Assembly (NCBI GenBank): GCA_013151785.1
Contig: JAADHP010000132.1
Span: forward strand, 1 to 6,290
Source of the DNA: Nitrospirota bacterium
Lineage (GTDB): Bacteria > Nitrospirota > Thermodesulfovibrionia > Thermodesulfovibrionales > JdFR-85
Length of the DNA stretch: 6,290 bases
Direction of reading: 5' to 3'
Shown here in pieces: positions 5,723 to 6,290 of this stretch. Position numbers and translations under genes: made by a program. Positions within the stretch are counted from its first letter, which is position 1. The number at the start of each line of letters is the position of its first letter. A model generated the notes under the pieces. It ran no database searches. It had not been told where the DNA came from and was given only the letters and a program-made list of their open reading frames with translations.

Positions 5723-5995
5723 TTGAAGAGAACCAAGGAAGAACTGAGGAAGAGGAGACATAGAAGGGTCAGAAAGAAGGTCTTTGGAAGACCTGACAGA
5801 CCGAGACTCTGTGTATATGGCTCATTGAATCACATATATGCACAGATTATTGATGATATAAAAGGGCATACCATGGTTGCTGCTTCCACTCTGGACAGGG
5901 AACTCAAGAGTGAGATAAAACATGGTGGGAATATTGAATCTGCCAGGAAGGTGGGAGAGCTTGTTGCAAAAAGGGCCATGGAGAAAAGGGCATAA
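5723..5995 (+). CDS. rplR: 50S ribosomal protein L18, frame-interrupted (N-terminal 90 codons)
   Basis: L18 carries 5S rRNA into the 50S together with L5. The frame gives an arginine-rich N-terminus (TKEELRKRRHRRVRKKVFG, 4–22), then RPRLCVYGSLNHIYAQIIDD (27–45), a variable loop with TLDRELK, and VGELVAKRAMEK (77–88), all typical of L18. It then hits TAA at 5993–5995, giving only 90 aa, while bacterial L18 has about 115–125. The missing C-terminus is present in the -1 frame (5989–6087). The break falls at AAAAGGG, 5984–5990. Adding one base there gives about 121 aa; removing two gives 120 aa with the usual EKGIKK spacing. L18 is a normal part of the 50S, so a sequence or assembly error is most likely. 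The start is TTG after GGAGG at 5711–5715. Confidence 0.9.
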   Translation: MKRTKEELRKRRHRRVRKKVFGRPDRPRLCVYGSLNHIYAQIIDDIKGHTMVAASTLDRELKSEIKHGGNIESARKVGELVAKRAMEKRA

Positions 5996-6087
5996 AAAAG
6001 GTGGTGTTTGATAGAGGTGGCTTTAAATACCATGGAAGGATCAAGGCCCTTGCAGATGCTGCAAGGGAGGCAGGGCTGGAATTTTGA
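5989..6087 (+). pseudogene. rplR: Displaced C-terminal part of L18, -1 frame relative to the upstream part
   Basis: Read from GGC at 5989 this frame encodes GIKKVVFDRGGFKYHGRIKA, then LADAAREAGLEF, ending at TGA 6085–6087. FDRGG..YHGR.KALADAAREAGL is the most conserved part of bacterial L18 and forms much of the 5S rRNA contact, so this is the missing end of the preceding gene and not a new ORF. Its sequence shows no decay: no stops and every signature residue kept. That argues for a very recent indel or a read error. It has no strong start of its own. A GTG at 6001 with AAAGGG about 10 nt upstream is conceivable but would make only a 28-residue fragment. Confidence 0.88.
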
Positions 6088-6109
6088 TTTATGATTTGGA
6101 ATTTTTGCA
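6082..6109 (+). repeat. Degenerate 7-bp-period AT-rich stretch after rplR
   Basis: Consecutive heptamers TTTTGAT, TTATGAT, TTGGAAT and TTTTGCA can be read, starting at the last codons of the L18 C-terminus. The first two differ at one position; the later ones are weaker. The rest of the gap (6110–6165) is AT-rich and shows no convincing promoter, hairpin or small gene. Confidence 0.35.
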
Positions 6110-6165
6110 TGATTATGATGTTAAGGGCATTAAATAGCCGGTAATCAATAAGGAATAACTATTTT

Positions 6166-6171
6166 AGGAGG
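6166..6171 (+). promoter_or_regulatory. Ribosome binding site of rpsE
   Basis: A perfect AGGAGG stands 1 nt before ATG 6173 and 4 nt before GTG 6176. One base is too short a spacer, so the site favours GTG at 6176 as the rpsE start. Confidence 0.7.
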
Positions 6172-6175
6172 TATG

Positions 6176-6290
6176 GTGCAAAGAATAGATCCAACAGAAC
6201 TTGACCTTCAGGAAAAGGTGATATTTATCAACAGGGTTTCCAAGGTTGTTAAGGGTGGCAGAAGGTTTTCATTCACTGCACTGGTTACAG
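6176..6290 (+). CDS. rpsE: 30S ribosomal protein S5, N-terminal part (partial)
   Basis: S5 lies on the solvent side of the 30S at the mRNA entry and affects translational accuracy. The window holds only the first 38 codons: QRIDPTELDLQEKVIFINRV, then SKVVKGGRRFSFTALVT. The VVKGGRRFSF.AL block is the S5 N-terminal signature leading into its double-stranded RNA-binding-like domain. The start is uncertain by one codon: ATG at 6173 (MVQRID) or GTG at 6176 (MQRID). AGGAGG at 6166–6171 leaves 1 nt before the ATG but 4 nt before the GTG, so GTG is chosen. The gene follows rplR, as in the usual spc order, and runs off the window end. Confidence 0.93.
   Translation, partial: MQRIDPTELDLQEKVIFINRVSKVVKGGRRFSFTALVT

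Noticed and set aside
5983..5989. Programmed -1 frameshift site in rplR
   Set aside because: The heptamer G-AAA-AGG does not fit X-XXY-YYZ, and no convincing downstream structure was seen; kept only as a remote alternative to an indel or sequence error.
6105..6133. Promoter before rpsE (TTGCAT, 17 nt, CATTAA)
   Set aside because: The -10 match is poor and the region is AT-rich, so such pairs arise by chance.

Overview
This window is a stretch of a bacterial chromosome carrying the merged S10–spc ribosomal protein operon. All genes are on the + strand, in the classical bacterial order: rplW (3' end only), rplB, rpsS, rplV, rpsC, rplP, rpmC, rpsQ, rplN, rplX, rplE, rpsZ (zinc form of rpsN), rpsH, rplF, rplR and rpsE (5' end only). 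Every gene was recognised from the protein sequence. I see no mobile element, CRISPR array, tRNA, rRNA or convincing terminator.

Organism: clearly a bacterium, judged from the gene order, bacterial-type L2/L16/L29/S17 and Shine-Dalgarno-led starts. Base composition looks moderate. Arg is mostly AGA/AGG and Ile ATA is common. S14 is the short four-Cys type and L24 carries a four-Cys C-terminal zinc-ribbon-like extension. This would suit a thermophilic, anaerobic or subsurface lineage of the Nitrospirota/Desulfobacterota kind, but that is a guess; the sequence alone does not fix the phylum.

Layout: positions 1–3230 are the S10 part and 3268–6290 the spc part. Only 37 nt separate them, with no visible promoter or terminator, so one transcript is likely. 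Most junctions are tight: rplP/rpmC share TTGA, rplX/rplE share one A, and rplN and rpsZ stop codons run into the next gene's ribosome binding site. There are two looser junctions, the 77-nt rplV–rpsC gap and the 85-nt gap before the rpsE ribosome binding region. Both contain a degenerate 7-bp-period repeat.

The main anomaly is in rplR (L18). The reading frame closes at 5995 after 90 codons, but the conserved L18 C-terminus (YHGR and ALADAAREAGL motifs) continues in the -1 frame to 6087. This is a one-base deletion or two-base insertion at an AAAAGGG tract, a sequence error, or, much less likely, recoding. Smaller points are four non-ATG starts (GTG for rpsS; TTG for rpsC, rpmC and rplR), an ambiguous rpsE start, and an L2 that lacks several His residues present in the E. 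coli protein. Apart from rplR this is ordinary core-genome content; I found no new system.
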